Of a stretch of 13,537 bases of DNA, positions 7,051 to 13,537 are shown piece by piece. The notes under the pieces were generated by a model, which worked only from the letters and a program-made list of their open reading frames with translations, made no database searches and was not told where the DNA came from. The stretch is from an uncultured Chitinophagaceae bacterium (GTDB lineage: Bacteria; Bacteroidota; Bacteroidia; Chitinophagales; Chitinophagaceae). The translations under genes and the position numbers were made by a program. Location of the stretch: positions 1 through 13,537 of the forward strand of contig CAMPGT010000094.1 in assembly GCA_946885665.1 (NCBI GenBank), in the 5' to 3' direction. Position 1 is the stretch's first letter, and the number at the start of each line of letters is the position of its first letter.

Positions 7051-7100
7051 TAAAAAAAATAGTCATCACTGCAAATCATTTTCACGACTGCAAGATGACT
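7051..7100 (-). terminator. Rho-independent terminator after the FAD/Fe-S dehydrogenase gene
   Basis: On the minus strand, 71 bases past the stop of the dehydrogenase gene, AGTCATC (7100-7094) pairs with GATGACT (7067-7061). An inner TGC/GCA pairing lies above a small unequal bulge and a loop of about 15 bases. The stem is followed directly by a run ATTTTTTTTA (7060-7051). The long U-run supports the call; the bulged, loosely closed stem makes it weaker than the other hairpins in the window. Confidence 0.65.
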
Positions 7101-7170
7101 CATTGCTTACATGTACAAATGGGAAAAACAACCGCTATCCGCAGTTATTTTCTTCTCGAAACAGGTTGAA

Positions 7171-10107
7171 TTAAAGCAGCGCCTCGTAAAATATCTCGAC
7201 GGTATGTTTCGCTTTTCTTCCTGTACCGTCCTTGATCTGGTGCCTGCAACTTGTACCGGGCGCCGCAATCAGCGTGTCTTCTTTCTGCATGCGAACCGTT
7301 GGGAAAAGAACGAGCTCGCCTATTTGCATGGACACATCAAAATGCTCTTTCTCGAATCCAAACGAGCCTGCCATGCCGCAGCATCCGGAAGGGATCGTTC
7401 GCACCTTGTAATTTTCAGGCAACGACAATATTTTAACTGAATGTTCAACGCTGCTCAGCGCCTTTTGCTGGCAGTGCCCGTGGACCACAACGGTTCTTTG
7501 TTCCTTGGTGAATTGCTCTTTGGTAATGTTACCCTTTTCAATTTCATTGGCAAGGAATTCATCCACCAGGTAGGTGTGCTTTTTCAGGTAATAAGCCGCT
7601 TCCAAATTTTTGTCATACGCGAGGTCGGGATATTCATCCCTGAACGTGAGGATTGATGAAGGCTCGACGCCTATCAAAGGAGTTTCTTCGCTGATCAGCG
7701 GAAAGAGCAGCTCAATATTTTCATTGGCGATCTTCTGCGCATCTCTTACCAGCCCTTTCGACAGGGAGGCCCTTCCGCTTTCCTTGTGTTCGGGAAGGAC
7801 CACCTCGAAGCCAAGCTTTTCCAGCAGCAGCACCGTTGTAATGCCTATCTCCGTATCGTTGTAATCCGTAAACTCATCACAAAACAAATACACTCTTCTC
7901 TTCGCCTCGTTTCGTTGCGAGGAACGCCTGTTTTTCCTGTACCATTTTTTCAAGGTCGTTTTATACAGTTCGGGCATCGATCTTTTCTGTGCAAAGCCTG
8001 TGAACGCTTTTACTATGTTGCTTAATACCGGCGCCGTCATGAACAGGTTGTACACCGAAGGAGCAATGGATCCCAGCCGGGAAAAAGTGCCGAAGTTCGC
8101 AATCATCCGCGACCGCAGCGGAACGCCGTTGCTGTCGTAATAGTGCTGCAAAAATTCAGCTTTCAGCTTCGCCATGTCCACGTTCGAAGGGCATTCCGAT
8201 TTACACGCCTTACAACTGAGGCACAGGTCCATCACCTCGTAAATTTCCTTGTGATCGAACCGGTTCACTTTTTGCGAATTCGTCAAAAACTCGCGCAGTA
8301 TATTGGCCCTCGCCCTGGTGGTGTCCTTCTCATTACGCGTTGCCATAAACGAAGGGCACATGGTGCCTCCCGAAATATGCGACTTGCGGCAGTCGCCCGA
8401 ACCATTGCATTGTTCGGCGTGCTGCAAAACGTCCTGGTTGGCATACCTGAAAACTGTATTGAACGCCGGCGTTTTTTGACCGGGTGTGTACCGCAGCATG
8501 CTGTTCATCGACGGTGTATCCACGATCTTGCCCGGGTTGAAAATATTATTCGGATCCCAGGCTCTTTTTATTTTACGCAGCAGTTCATAATTCTTTTCGC
8601 CCACCATCTGGCGGATAAACTCACCCCTCAGCCTGCCATCGCCATGCTCGCCGCTTAACGAGCCTTGGTATTTTTTTACCAGCGTGGCAATTTCTTCCGC
8701 AATCTTCCTGAATAATAAATTTCCCTCTTGTGTTTTAAGATTGATAATGGGCCTTAGGTGAAGTTCGCCCGATCCCGCATGCGCGTAATGAACAGAATAA
8801 AGATTATACTTCTGTAAAATTTCATTGAACTCGCGAATGTATGCCGGCAGGTCCTGCACATCAACGGCGGTGTCTTCAATCACCGGAACGGCTTTCTCGT
8901 CGCCGGGCAGGTTGCTGAGCAAACCCAGACCCGCCTTTCTGAGTGTCCAGATTTTTTTGGTGTCGTTCCCGAAAAGAAGTGGAAAGTGGTAGCCCAGTCC
9001 GTGTTCGCGCATTTCTGCTTCTGCTTTCAACGCTGCGCCGACCACTTCTTCACGAGTGTTTCGCGCAAATTCAATTACCAGGATGGCGGCGGGATCGCCC
9101 TGCACAAAAAACCTGTTCTTCGCCTGTTCAATATTGCCTTTTGTGCATTCAAGAATAAAATGGTCGATCAGTTCGCTCGCAGACGGCGCATATTTAATCG
9201 CGATAAGGTTGGCGCGCAGCGCGTCATCAATTGATTTAAAATGCACGCACAGCAAGCCGGTTTCCTTTGGCGGCAACGGCACCACATTTAATTTTATCTC
9301 CGTGATAAAGGCAAGCGTACCTTCCGATCCTGCCAGGAGACTGCAGAAATTAAAGTTGGGCCCGCCTGCGGTAAACGGCGCAGTTTCGAGGAGCATATCC
9401 ACTGCATAACCGGTGTTCCGCCGTTCAACAGTTTTCTTCGGAAACTCTTTTCTTATTTCTACCTGGTTATTATAATCGCTGAGCAGGCTTCTCACGGTTC
9501 TGTAAACTTCTCCCTGTAAATTATTCACTTCACACTTCTCATGAAATTCATCGAGCGTCAGCGTTTTAAATTCCGCATCGCTTGCATCGCTCAGGATTGT
9601 TTTCACTTCGAGCAGGTGTTCGCGTGTGCTGCGGTAAACAATCGAGTTGGACCCGCACGAATTGTTTCCCACCATTCCTCCTATCATCGCGCGGTTGGCT
9701 GTAGATGTTTCGGGACCGAAAAATAATCCGTGTGGTTTTAGAAACACATTCAGTTCATCTCTTATCACTCCCGGCTGAACGCTCACCCATCCTTCCTCTT
9801 TATTCAGCTCGAGGATTTTTGTAAAATGCTTCGACACATCAACCACAATTCCATTGCCCACCACCTGGCCGGCCAGTGATGTGCCGGCGGTGCGTGGTAT
9901 CAGGCTCGTTTTGTGTTCGTTTGCAAAATTTATCAGCTTTTTTATGTCGCTGTTTGATCTGGGAAATGCAACAGCAAGGGGGAGCTCACGATATGCAGAT
10001 GCGTCGGTCGCGTAGAGGATGCGCATCGTATCGTCGTAAAATATTTCGCCTTCCAGTTCTTCGGCCAGTTTTTCGAAGCTGGCGTTGTTGTTCATTATTT
10101 TATCCAT
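7171..10107 (-). CDS. FAD-linked oxidase fused to Fe-S and CCG domains (YdiJ / D-2-hydroxyacid dehydrogenase type)
   Basis: The 978-residue protein joins, on one chain, the parts of glycolate oxidase GlcD and GlcF, as in E. coli YdiJ, reported as a D-2-hydroxyglutarate dehydrogenase. Residues 1-280 form the FAD (PCMH-type) domain with PRTAGTSLAGQ (71-81), GPETST (131-136) and GNNSCGSNS (148-156). Residues 280-530 form the FAD-oxidase C-terminal domain with the H443/H450 pair and SGEHGDGRLRG (485-495). Iron-sulfur ligands follow: C567, C573, C584 and C629-x2-C632-x2-C635-x3-C639-P. The C-terminal part carries HCQ (878-880) and GCCGMAGSFG (908-917), a CCG cysteine-rich domain. It should oxidise a D-2-hydroxyacid and pass electrons through the clusters to a quinone or other carrier; the exact substrate is not readable. 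The first ATG overlaps the nitroreductase end by 13 bases; the ATG at 10093-10095 (TAATG overlap, GGA upstream) is an equally good or better start giving 974 residues. Confidence 0.92.
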   Translation of the reverse strand: MDKIMNNNASFEKLAEELEGEIFYDDTMRILYATDASAYRELPLAVAFPRSNSDIKKLINFANEHKTSLIPRTAGTSLAGQVVGNGIVVDVSKHFTKILELNKEEGWVSVQPGVIRDELNVFLKPHGLFFGPETSTANRAMIGGMVGNNSCGSNSIVYRSTREHLLEVKTILSDASDAEFKTLTLDEFHEKCEVNNLQGEVYRTVRSLLSDYNNQVEIRKEFPKKTVERRNTGYAVDMLLETAPFTAGGPNFNFCSLLAGSEGTLAFITEIKLNVVPLPPKETGLLCVHFKSIDDALRANLIAIKYAPSASELIDHFILECTKGNIEQAKNRFFVQGDPAAILVIEFARNTREEVVGAALKAEAEMREHGLGYHFPLLFGNDTKKIWTLRKAGLGLLSNLPGDEKAVPVIEDTAVDVQDLPAYIREFNEILQKYNLYSVHYAHAGSGELHLRPIINLKTQEGNLLFRKIAEEIATLVKKYQGSLSGEHGDGRLRGEFIRQMVGEKNYELLRKIKRAWDPNNIFNPGKIVDTPSMNSMLRYTPGQKTPAFNTVFRYANQDVLQHAEQCNGSGDCRKSHISGGTMCPSFMATRNEKDTTRARANILREFLTNSQKVNRFDHKEIYEVMDLCLSCKACKSECPSNVDMAKLKAEFLQHYYDSNGVPLRSRMIANFGTFSRLGSIAPSVYNLFMTAPVLSNIVKAFTGFAQKRSMPELYKTTLKKWYRKNRRSSQRNEAKRRVYLFCDEFTDYNDTEIGITTVLLLEKLGFEVVLPEHKESGRASLSKGLVRDAQKIANENIELLFPLISEETPLIGVEPSSILTFRDEYPDLAYDKNLEAAYYLKKHTYLVDEFLANEIEKGNITKEQFTKEQRTVVVHGHCQQKALSSVEHSVKILSLPENYKVRTIPSGCCGMAGSFGFEKEHFDVSMQIGELVLFPTVRMQKEDTLIAAPGTSCRHQIKDGTGRKAKHTVEIFYEALL

Positions 10108-10685
10108 TCGATTTTATCAGCTAAAGGAATCATCCTGGTTCCTTCTTTAAGTGGTTCGTCAGAGTAGCCGAGGTATAGCATTCCAAGTATCCTGTCTTCG
10201 TCGCCCATATTGAATTCGTGGCGCAGTGCCGGGTGATGGGTGATGCCTCCGGTACTCCAGAAAGAGGCGATGTCCAGCGAAGTGGCGGTAAGCAGAATAT
10301 TCTGAATGGCGGCTGCCGTAGCGCACACTTCTTCTATTTCCGGGATCTTGTGGTTGGAAACCCTTTTCATCCAGGCAATGACGATGTGCGAAACGTTCTC
10401 GCCAAGCCGTACAAGATTGTTGTACTTCTGTTCGGTAAATGTATTCGGGTCCGTAAATCTTCTGTACAGTTCGGCGTGGCGCCTTGCAAACGCGGCGGCT
10501 TTGTCGTTAGCAAACACAATGAAACGCCAGGGCTCCGTTCTCGCATGAGTGGGTGCCCAGTCTGCATTTCCCAGCAATTGAAGTATGATGTCGTCGGGAA
10601 TTATCCTGCCATTCATCCTGTCGGGCTTAATCGTTCGCCTCTTCTTTATCGTGTCGCCCGTTTCTGTGGTTTGCATAATGTTCAT
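10095..10685 (-). CDS. Nitroreductase family protein (YdjA-like)
   Basis: Nitroreductases are FMN-dependent, dimeric cytoplasmic enzymes that use NAD(P)H to reduce nitroaromatics, quinones or unknown natural substrates. The 196-residue product is in the size class of E. coli YdjA. Evidence includes the KKRRTIKPDRM start (14-24) in the place of the FMN-phosphate-binding RRS motif, WAPTHARTEPWRF (43-55) for the conserved P..N..PW region, SNHKIPEIEE (110-119) matching the HK.P segment of YdjA, and the final DRILGMLYLGY (164-174). The frame is open upstream to 10790, but those extra 35 residues look non-coding; starts at 10685 (MNIM) or 10676 (MQTT) are both reasonable. It is followed with an overlapping stop and start by the FAD/Fe-S dehydrogenase, so the two are probably translated together. 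The physiological substrate is unknown. Confidence 0.88.
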   Translation of the reverse strand: MNIMQTTETGDTIKKRRTIKPDRMNGRIIPDDIILQLLGNADWAPTHARTEPWRFIVFANDKAAAFARRHAELYRRFTDPNTFTEQKYNNLVRLGENVSHIVIAWMKRVSNHKIPEIEEVCATAAAIQNILLTATSLDIASFWSTGGITHHPALRHEFNMGDEDRILGMLYLGYSDEPLKEGTRMIPLADKIEWIK

Positions 10686-10803
10686 CTTGCAAGTTACAGT
10701 ACGAATTCCGGAAAATGCCACGCACCTTCTCTCCTTGGCGGTCAGGGCATGTGATTTGTAAAATAAGAAGTGGGGAAACGAATTGATCATTAAAAAATTA
10801 ATT
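10686..10803. promoter_or_regulatory. Divergent intergenic region between nitroreductase and DUF4142 genes
   Basis: The starts of two oppositely oriented units face each other across 118 bases, so promoters for both must be near. On the plus strand TTTG in GATTTGTA (near 10755) is followed after 19 bases by ACGAATTG, a poor match to the Bacteroidota TAnnTTTG element. A purine block GTGGGGAAAC lies about 30 bases before the DUF4142 start and resembles the GGAAC-type core of some extracytoplasmic-function sigma sites. Neither is strong enough to name as a promoter. No palindromic operator of convincing length was seen. Confidence 0.3.
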
Positions 10804-11397
10804 ATGAAAAAGGTAAGTTTTGCTGCGGCAGTGTGCTTGGCGATATTTTCATTTCAGTCGTGCGGAGACGCCGGTTCGGGGGATGCCGTCGAAAGCGCTA
10901 ATGAATCGAACGAGGTAAAGCAGGATTCTGCCGAGAAAACGTCTGGCGAAGCCACTGCGCCTGTTTCTGAGGAGGATTCAAAGTTCGCGGTAATGGCGGC
11001 CAGTGGCGGCATGATGGAGGTTCAATTAGGGGAATTAGCGCAACAAAAGGCAGCCAGCCAGCGTGTTAAGGATTTTGGCGCCATGATGGTTCGCGACCAC
11101 ACAAAGGCCAACGACGAGCTGAAAAACCTGGCGGGAATGAAGAATATCACTGTTCCACCGGCTCCCGGCGAGGATCACATGGACCAGATTACCAACCTGT
11201 CGAAGAAATCGGGCAGGGAGTTCGACCGCGAATACATGAAAATGATGGTTGACGACCACCAGGAAGACATTGACGAATTTGAAAAATGCAGCAATAACAG
11301 TAAAGATGCAGATCTGAAGGCTTTTGCAGCCAAAACGCTGCCTGTGCTGAGAACCCACCTCGATTCAGCCAAAGCCATTAACGACGCTTTGAAATAG
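10804..11397 (+). CDS. DUF4142 family ferritin-like lipoprotein
   Basis: DUF4142 proteins are exported helical-bundle proteins related in fold to ferritin-like domains; their activity is not established, though they often sit beside stress genes. Starting at ATG 10804 (MKKVSF), the product has 197 residues. A TTG-initiated extension to 10783 is less likely. The signal ends in FQSC with the lipidated cysteine at 20. An acidic Ser/Glu/Thr-rich linker (about 21-62) leads into the domain (about 64-196). Its four predicted helices carry the family's conserved acid and histidine positions: MEVQLGELA, MMVRDHTKAND, MMVDDHQEDIDEFEK and LRTHLDSA. The repeated Asp-His placements could bind metal. It is the first gene of a plus-strand run with two hydrophilic small proteins, but its own terminator directly follows, so it may be transcribed alone. 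Confidence 0.88.
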   Translation: MKKVSFAAAVCLAIFSFQSCGDAGSGDAVESANESNEVKQDSAEKTSGEATAPVSEEDSKFAVMAASGGMMEVQLGELAQQKAASQRVKDFGAMMVRDHTKANDELKNLAGMKNITVPPAPGEDHMDQITNLSKKSGREFDREYMKMMVDDHQEDIDEFEKCSNNSKDADLKAFAAKTLPVLRTHLDSAKAINDALK

Positions 11398-11417
11398 GGT
11401 TTATTAACGTGAAACCA

Positions 11418-11456
11418 GGGAGATGCGGTTGATGCCGTCATCTCCCGTTTTCATTT
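11418..11456 (+). terminator. Rho-independent terminator after the DUF4142 gene
   Basis: GGGAGATG and CGG pair with CCG and CATCTCCC around a TTGATG loop, with a single unpaired T at 11438. The stem is followed by GTTTTCATTT. An upstream GAAAC (11411-11415) can extend the pairing into the T-run. It begins 21 bases past the DUF4142 stop and separates that gene from the small hydrophilic protein genes downstream, which therefore probably have their own promoter between 11457 and 11499. Confidence 0.85.
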
Positions 11457-11499
11457 GGGGTGGGCATGTTTTTAGCAGGGATATCCTAAACGTTTTATT

Positions 11500-11784
11500 A
11501 TGGAACAGAAAATCAATAAACCCGAATTTCCAGAGCAAAACCAGCCGGTCAAGATGCACGGCACAAATGATGAAAGCGGACAGAAAGAAAAGTATATCAG
11601 GGATTCAGGCAAGATCGAGGATCTGCCCGATCAGGAAAAACACAATCAGAAGAAGGCCGCTGACGTAAAACGCAGCGACAAGGCCGAATCGACCCATCTT
11701 ACGGATACCAGCGGAGAGGAAAAGAAAGAAGATTATATCAATACAGACGAGCGGAAACGGGACCTGGACAAGAGGGGCCTTTAA
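11500..11784 (+). CDS. Small hydrophilic, probably disordered protein
   Basis: I do not recognise a named family. The 94-residue product is dominated by Lys, Glu, Asp, Gln, Asn, Ser and Thr, has no Cys or Trp, almost no hydrophobic clusters and no signal peptide, and is expected to be a soluble, disordered cytoplasmic protein. It carries many spread charge pairs (for example EEKKED and DERKRDLDKRG near the C terminus). Such hydrophilin-like composition is commonly found in proteins induced by osmotic, desiccation or stationary-phase stress, but that role is inferred. The start ATG is preceded by CGTTTTATT, typical of AT-rich leaders here, without a Shine-Dalgarno sequence. It lies 44 bases past the terminator of the DUF4142 gene and 23 bases before a second protein of the same character, so the two are likely co-transcribed. 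Confidence 0.7.
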   Translation: MEQKINKPEFPEQNQPVKMHGTNDESGQKEKYIRDSGKIEDLPDQEKHNQKKAADVKRSDKAESTHLTDTSGEEKKEDYINTDERKRDLDKRGL

Positions 11785-11807
11785 ATCCATTATTTAAACA
11801 AGTTACC

Positions 11808-12020
11808 ATGACACCAAAAGATGATCCGCGGAATGAGGGGCATACCAGGGAGTGGCAGGATCGTGCACGGGTTGTGCTGGACGCGAAGAAAGCTGCCGGA
11901 ACTGAAGCGTCGCCCAATCAAAGTCCGGTTACGGATGCTGAAAAAGAGGAAGGTGTGGAAGAAAAAAGTAAAAATGCAAGTGACAAGGATAATTCGCGGG
12001 ACCCGGATGCGGTTTACTGA
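11808..12020 (+). CDS. Small hydrophilic, probably disordered protein
   Basis: No named family is recognised. The 70-residue product is acidic-basic and polar: Asp, Glu, Lys, Asn and Ser dominate, there is a single Trp (residue 16) in a possible short helix (about 14-30, WQDRARVVLDAKKAAG) and a disordered C-terminal half ending DPDAVY. It has no signal peptide or membrane segment. It follows the 94-residue hydrophilic protein by 23 bases and shares its composition, though I see no clear sequence similarity between them. Its last seven bases, including the stop, overlap the 3' end of the convergent DUF3606 gene. A role in general stress protection is inferred only from composition and neighbours; it could also be a poorly conserved accessory protein. 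Confidence 0.65.
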   Translation: MTPKDDPRNEGHTREWQDRARVVLDAKKAAGTEASPNQSPVTDAEKEEGVEEKSKNASDKDNSRDPDAVY

Positions 12021-12190
12021 TTTGAAAAGAGATAACTGGCCACTTTATCTACCTTGTTTGTTCCCACTGCCTTGACGGCCTTATAGAGCTGGATGGAAGA
12101 AACTTCAAATTTTTTGGACCAATAGACGGTTTCATGAGGCTGTTCAAGATGGATGCGCCTGTCTTGTGATTTGCCTGGTTTGCGGAACAT
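12014..12190 (-). CDS. DUF3606 family small protein
   Basis: A 58-residue protein too short for most gene finders. From ATG 12188-12190 it reads MFRKPGKSQDRRIHLEQPHE, then a segment with YWSKKFEVS (23-31), LYKAVKAVG (35-43) and a C-terminal VDKVASYL (47-54). The order R-I-x-L/V, WSKKF.V, L..AVKAVG and V...L is the DUF3606 pattern, a small helical domain of unknown function, often carried by general stress or plasmid-borne genes of soil bacteria. The AVKAVG helix with the preceding W-S-K-K-F is the strongest match. The frame remains open further upstream, but that part lies inside the chromate transporter gene in another frame and does not look coding. The gene follows the transporter by 29 bases on the same strand and is probably co-transcribed. 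It ends within the tail of the convergent hydrophilic protein. Confidence 0.82.
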   Translation of the reverse strand: MFRKPGKSQDRRIHLEQPHETVYWSKKFEVSSIQLYKAVKAVGTNKVDKVASYLFSNQ

Positions 12191-12219
12191 ATGACAATTT
12201 TCAAAAGTGCATAAAAATC

Positions 12220-13488
12220 TTATGCCAACTGGAAAAGCCAGCCCAGTGCGAGGCAAACAACCACCAGCAGCGGGGGAGGGAGACGCGTAAAGGCGAGCAG
12301 CAGCCATGTTGATCCGATGACGCCCACGTTCAGCGCGCTTATGGTTTTCAACTCGGTGAGTGAAATGTCTTTCATCATATAGAGGGTGGATGCCACCATG
12401 ATTCCTACCACGGCGGCATTGATTCCTTCGAGGGCCCGGTACACTACTGCGTAGCGCTTCAGGTTGTGCCACACGGGGAAAAAGAACAGCACCAGGAGGG
12501 CGCTCGGCAGGAATATGCCGACGGCCCCAATCAGACATCCGAGCATCTGCCAGGGGAATCCCTTTTCGCGCAACGCCATGCCACCGGTAAATGCGGCGAT
12601 GGAAAATACAGGTCCCGGGATGGCGCGAACGATTCCTGCTCCAATATAAAATTCGTCGCGGTCGATGTGAATAACGTTTTGTGTTTTCGACAGATTTTTT
12701 CTTTGTACAACCGGAGAGGTGGGGCGCTCCACGTATTGTTCATACATCATGGGAATCAGCACCTGTCCGCCGCCAAAAACGAGGCTGCCGAAACGGTACA
12801 TGTTTTCGAAAAGATTAAAAACATTTCGGTTGGGCCAGTCGTTCTTCCTTGACAATTCGCTGAAAAAACCCGCGGCAAAAAACACGATGGCGAACAGCCA
12901 GATGTTACCCCATTTTATTTTTTTGGGTTTGTCACCTTTTTGCGGAATACGCTTGCTGCTGAGGTTGGTTACAAAACCGCCAACAACAATCAGGATGGGA
13001 AATATCCAGGGACTTTTAAAGAGAAAAAATGTTACGGCTGTACTGACCAGGAATATTATCCAGGTGATGGTATTGTTGACGGCGAAGTGAAATGTTTTTG
13101 TTGCCGCATAAGCGAGAAAGCCCACCGCCATGGGTTGTATAAATTTGAAAAGGTCGGACCCATATTTACTGGCATCGGCATAGTAAAGAAAAAATGAGAA
13201 GGCGCTCATCAGGATGCAGGCGGGGAGTATCCATATGAGCAATGTGAGCACTGCCAGTGGTATGCCGCCCCGTTTGTATCCTATTAACGTAAGCACTTGC
13301 GTTGATGATGCACCGGGCAACAGTTGGCAGAAGGAATTGTATTCCATCAGTTCCTTTTCATCTATATCGTGCCTGCCGTTCACAAAAGTTTTCATCATCA
13401 TTCCATAGTGGCCCTGCGGACCTCCGAATGCTGAAATGCTATGCATAAAAATAGAGCGAAGGAAGGGGATATGTCTTATGAGGATCAT
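12220..13488 (-). CDS. chrA: Chromate transporter family protein (CHR family, two-domain ChrA)
   Basis: Members of the CHR family move chromate (and possibly sulfate) across the inner membrane; two-domain forms are typically exporters giving chromate resistance. The 422-residue product has about 10-12 membrane segments and two homologous halves. The first half carries [11 protein letters not shown] (19-29) and LLPGASSTQ (56-64). The second carries [12 protein letters not shown] (237-248) and [12 protein letters not shown] (285-296). A hydrophilic loop of about 30 residues (251-280) follows the second GGG motif, and a basic linker (176-195) separates the halves. The first-half motif has Gly-Ala where Pro-Gly-Pro is common. 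The start at 13488 keeps the amphipathic [10 protein letters not shown] segment; M15 is the alternative. Upstream, only 49 bases are visible, with TTTG and TATAAA fragments but no convincing promoter. It precedes the DUF3606 gene. Substrate specificity, chromate or another anion, is not certain. Confidence 0.9.
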   Translation of the reverse strand: MILIRHIPFLRSIFMHSISAFGGPQGHYGMMMKTFVNGRHDIDEKELMEYNSFCQLLPGASSTQVLTLIGYKRGGIPLAVLTLLIWILPACILMSAFSFFLYYADASKYGSDLFKFIQPMAVGFLAYAATKTFHFAVNNTITWIIFLVSTAVTFFLFKSPWIFPILIVVGGFVTNLSSKRIPQKGDKPKKIKWGNIWLFAIVFFAAGFFSELSRKNDWPNRNVFNLFENMYRFGSLVFGGGQVLIPMMYEQYVERPTSPVVQRKNLSKTQNVIHIDRDEFYIGAGIVRAIPGPVFSIAAFTGGMALREKGFPWQMLGCLIGAVGIFLPSALLVLFFFPVWHNLKRYAVVYRALEGINAAVVGIMVASTLYMMKDISLTELKTISALNVGVIGSTWLLLAFTRLPPPLLVVVCLALGWLFQLA

Positions 13489-13537
13489 CCAGTGAGCTAA
13501 CCAATTTTATAACAAGTTAGACAAATAGCTTCACAAA

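Noticed and set aside
10686..10790. N-terminal extension of the nitroreductase to 231 residues
   Set aside because: The added residues match nothing in YdjA-like proteins and would cover the divergent promoter region; MNIM or MQTT is the natural start.
12191..12538. Upstream extension of the DUF3606 frame to 174 codons
   Set aside because: The extension lies inside the chromate transporter gene in another frame and has a Pro/Arg-rich shadow composition; only the last 58 codons match DUF3606.
1..13488. Common oxyanion theme: molybdate (moaA/moeA), vanadate (haloperoxidase), chromate (ChrA)
   Set aside because: The genes lie in separate transcription units about 8 kb apart with unrelated genes between; likely coincidence.
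13489..13537. TTTG and TATAAA fragments before chrA as a promoter
   Set aside because: The spacing fits neither the Bacteroidota TTTG-N19-TAnnTTTG pattern nor a standard sigma-70 layout, and the window ends here.

Overview
The window looks like a chromosomal segment of a member of the Bacteroidota, probably of the Chitinophagaceae/Sphingobacteriia type. The grounds are moderate GC content, AT-rich leaders with weak or absent Shine-Dalgarno sequences, many short lipoprotein signal peptides starting MK..C, and families common in that phylum (DUF4142, DUF3606, vanadium haloperoxidase-like PAP2 lipoproteins, SUMF1/FGE lipoproteins). This placement is inferred from style and gene content; there is no rRNA or other marker here. 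I see no tRNA, rRNA, CRISPR array, insertion sequence or phage gene, and no gene-free stretch longer than about 300 bases.

Left part (1-4360, all minus strand). Read in the direction of transcription, this holds a small exported protein of unknown function, a vanadium haloperoxidase-like lipoprotein with a complete catalytic residue set, a formylglycine-generating-enzyme (FGE/SUMF1) lipoprotein with an intact active-site cysteine pair, then moaA and the first 64 codons of moeA (cut by the window edge). Gaps are 62, 28, 30 and 6 bases, so this could be one transcript. It appears to join two envelope oxidative enzymes to the start and end of molybdenum cofactor synthesis.

Middle part (4440-7170). 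A plus-strand membrane protein is built from two tandem copies of a DoxX-like four-helix unit. It faces a minus-strand lipoprotein of unknown function, and a strong hairpin terminator between them can serve both strands.

Right-centre (7171-10685, minus strand). A YdjA-type nitroreductase is followed, with a stop/start overlap, by a 978-residue FAD plus Fe-S dehydrogenase of the YdiJ/D-2-hydroxyacid dehydrogenase type. A bulged hairpin with a U-run ends the unit.

Right end (10804-13488). A plus-strand run encodes a DUF4142 ferritin-like lipoprotein and two very hydrophilic, probably disordered small proteins. It converges on a minus-strand pair: a ChrA-type chromate transporter and a 58-residue DUF3606 protein that is easily missed. 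The last codons of the plus-strand run overlap the last codons of the DUF3606 gene. The content suggests a general stress cluster.

The most interesting items are the haloperoxidase/FGE lipoprotein pair, the internally duplicated DoxX-like protein, the coupled nitroreductase/dehydrogenase unit and the small-protein stress cluster. None is proven to be a new system from sequence alone.
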